DNA of 39,141 nucleotides from a virus: positions 1 through 39,141 of IMG/VR virus record IMGVR_UViG_3300031625_000009. One strand, written 5' to 3'. Below, one piece after another: positions 37,997 to 39,141 of this stretch. Below the pieces are notes generated by a model. The model worked only from the letters and a program-made list of their open reading frames with translations. It was not told the DNA's origin and made no database searches. The number at the start of each line of letters is the position of its first letter. Position 1 is the stretch's first letter. The position numbers and the translations under genes were made by a program.

Positions 37997-38969
37997 TGAT
38001 GCTTGGAAGATTGAGGCCATGAAGGCGTCAATGAAGAATAAGGCTAAGTTGGTGTCCCTTCTGCACCCCCATTTACTGGAGGATTACACCGCTAAGAACC
38101 TACTTCGGGACACCGAGCACTTCCACCCCAGCGAAATATGCAAGCGGGACTGGTGTGTGCGACAGTCTGGCTACCGGATGATGGGCTACGAAGAGACCAA
38201 CCCGGAGAAGCCCAAGCCATTCAAGACCCTCAACATCTTTGAAGAGGGCAACCGCATCCATCGTAAGTGGCAGGGGTGGCTTCAGGACATCGGGCTTCTT
38301 CAAGGACAGTGGTACTGTCGGGAGTGCTACCATCTGTGGTACGGGAAGCCAATGTGCGAGGAGTGCCACTCCAAGCAGGTGGACTACCAAGAAGTACCAA
38401 TCTACGATGACGACCACCACATCATCGGGCACGCTGACGGCCATGTGGAACTGAACGGAGAGGACTACCTGATTGAGATTAAGAGTGTAGGTATTGGTAC
38501 TTTCCGGTACGAGAACCTCCCCTTGTTCAATCGCTACGCCACCAAGGCCATCACTGCTGACCAGATGTGGGGTGAGGTGACCCGCCCGTTCCTGTCCCAT
38601 CTGAAGCAGGGCAGCCTCTACATGCACTGCACTGGCATTCATAAGATGATCTACCTTTACGAGTGGAAAGCCTCTCAGGACATCAAGGAGTTTATGGTGT
38701 CCTACCAGCCCGAGGTCGTCAGCGATATACTCGCCACCTGCAAGTCTGGACTTAGGTCCATAGGTGAGGGTAGAATCCCCCCACGACCGGAATGGATAGA
38801 GACGAAGGACCACCAAGCGTGTAAGTACTGCACGTACAAGAAGGTATGTTGGAGCAGTGATGATGTCAAAGGCCCAAGCGAAGTTCAATCTGAAGTTCGA
38901 CAGTCCGAGGAAGCCGGGGGACGCTATGCCGACCCTGCCGGAGGAACTGGACGTGTTGTCCGACGGTGA
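37989..38969 (+). CDS. Cas4/RecB-like PD-(D/E)XK nuclease with zinc-ribbon insertion, 326 aa
   Basis: A nuclease of the RecB/Cas4 type. The catalytic residues are D150 in GHADGHVEL and E163-I-K165 in YLIEIKSVG. C51 or C56 at the N-terminus together with C278, C281 and C287 (ACKYCTYKKVCW) form the likely Fe-S cluster of Cas4/AddB proteins. A second four-Cys set, C110, C113, C123 and C126 (YCRECYHLWYGKPMCEEC), lies before the nuclease core and looks like an inserted zinc ribbon. The role is probably 5' end resection for RecA-mediated recombination, or host DNA degradation. It has no CRISPR neighbours. Its last 108 nt overlap the next gene in another frame, so the C-terminal 30 residues may be poorly conserved. 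Confidence 0.85.
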   Translation: MTDDAWKIEAMKASMKNKAKLVSLLHPHLLEDYTAKNLLRDTEHFHPSEICKRDWCVRQSGYRMMGYEETNPEKPKPFKTLNIFEEGNRIHRKWQGWLQDIGLLQGQWYCRECYHLWYGKPMCEECHSKQVDYQEVPIYDDDHHIIGHADGHVELNGEDYLIEIKSVGIGTFRYENLPLFNRYATKAITADQMWGEVTRPFLSHLKQGSLYMHCTGIHKMIYLYEWKASQDIKEFMVSYQPEVVSDILATCKSGLRSIGEGRIPPRPEWIETKDHQACKYCTYKKVCWSSDDVKGPSEVQSEVRQSEEAGGRYADPAGGTGRVVRR

Positions 38970-39141
38970 TTTGATGAGCCAGTACGCCGAGATGGTGTCG
39001 TGGGTCAACTACGCCAAGTCCGAGTTGGTTCACGCAGAGATCATCGAAGAGAACGCCTTGAGCGCTTTAAGGCATGGCGAGGCGCTGGCACTGCTGGAGC
39101 AGTGGGAGGCAGATAGCAAGGGGGACACCGTGACGATGGCT
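38860..39141 (+). CDS. Conserved phage protein, unknown function (partial at right edge)
   Basis: The frame from ATG 38860 (or 38863) is open to the end of the window, at least 93 codons. GGAG at 38851-38854 is 5-8 nt upstream, a good start, although it lies inside the end of the Cas4-like gene. The sequence starts MSKAQAKFNLKFDSPRKPGD, continues MPTLPEELDVLSDGDLMSQY and is helical thereafter, with many Ala and Glu. I recall actinophage proteins with a K-F-x-x-K-F-P-x-x-x-x-P opening and a D-L-M-x-x-F helix at this position behind the nuclease, but I know no function. Confidence 0.75.
   Translation, partial: MMSKAQAKFNLKFDSPRKPGDAMPTLPEELDVLSDGDLMSQYAEMVSWVNYAKSELVHAEIIEENALSALRHGEALALLEQWEADSKGDTVTMA

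Noticed and set aside
37989-38969. Cas4-like nuclease as part of a CRISPR-Cas system
   Set aside because: No array, no cas1, cas2 or effector gene is near. The neighbours are RecA and a resolvase, which points to recombination.
38100-39008. Antisense open frame of 302 codons
   Set aside because: It is opposite the Cas4-like nuclease, whose catalytic and cysteine motifs are clear. The reverse translation shows no domain and there is no ribosome site.
1-39141. tRNA genes, rRNA genes, insertion sequences and CRISPR arrays
   Set aside because: Gaps are nearly all under 110 nt and I found no cloverleaf, transposase or spaced repeats by eye. A tRNAscan run would settle the tRNA question.

Overview
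This window is part of the genome of a tailed double-stranded DNA phage with a contractile tail (myovirus morphology). The evidence is a tail sheath gene, a T4 gp19-like tube gene, and a full set of baseplate genes of the LysM, gpD-like hub, OB-fold spike, gp25, J and I types. By eye the base composition is moderately GC-rich. GTG starts are common and genes are packed with 1-11 nt overlaps. The r1t-type holin, the winged-helix initiator, the small 77-aa protein behind it, the Cas4-like nuclease and the partial gene at the right edge all resemble genes I associate with actinobacteriophages. An actinobacterial host is therefore my best inference, but nothing in the window proves it. I see no integrase, excisionase, repressor, tRNA, rRNA, CRISPR array, insertion sequence or reverse transcriptase. 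The terminase is not in the window and presumably lies to the left.

Layout. Positions 1-1490 hold the end of a probable metallophosphoesterase, an unknown gene, a single small gene on the minus strand, a divergent promoter region and an r1t-like holin. Positions 1488-9904 are the head and neck module: portal, coiled-coil scaffold, N4-gp56-type major capsid protein, a small linker-rich protein, an S74 fibre, a 49-aa ORF, and four connector, completion or terminator proteins. Positions 9936-25280 are the tail: sheath, tube, a zinc-finger baseplate or chaperone protein with a tiny overlapping-frame ORF, a tape measure with an embedded M15 peptidase domain, a large CIS-tube-like baseplate protein, a LysM protein, the hub, an OB-fold spike fused to an S74 chaperone, an M15 peptidase with a peptidoglycan-binding domain, gp25-like, J-like and I-like wedges. 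Positions 25293-26336 hold a two-helix membrane protein (second holin candidate) and an unknown alpha/beta protein.

After a 100-nt regulatory gap comes a replication and recombination operon (26438 to the right end). It encodes a winged-helix initiator, a DnaC-like loader, a DnaB helicase, a DnaG primase, a SNF2 helicase, a MerR-like HTH protein, a gp32-like zinc ssDNA-binding protein, a family A DNA polymerase, a RecA-like recombinase, a Hjc-like resolvase and a Cas4/RecB-like nuclease. Together these could make a nearly self-sufficient replisome with recombination-dependent replication.

Regulatory signals that I can support are as follows. A recurring promoter-like pattern, CT(A/C)CT(C/T), 17 nt, TAT(A/C)(A/G)T, lies in front of the holin, the portal and the first neck gene after the connectors. 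An intrinsic terminator is embedded in the last codons of the scaffold gene. A GC-rich hairpin follows the capsid gene. A 13-bp hairpin lies between the ssDNA-binding gene and the polymerase gene, where it falls inside the polymerase reading frame.
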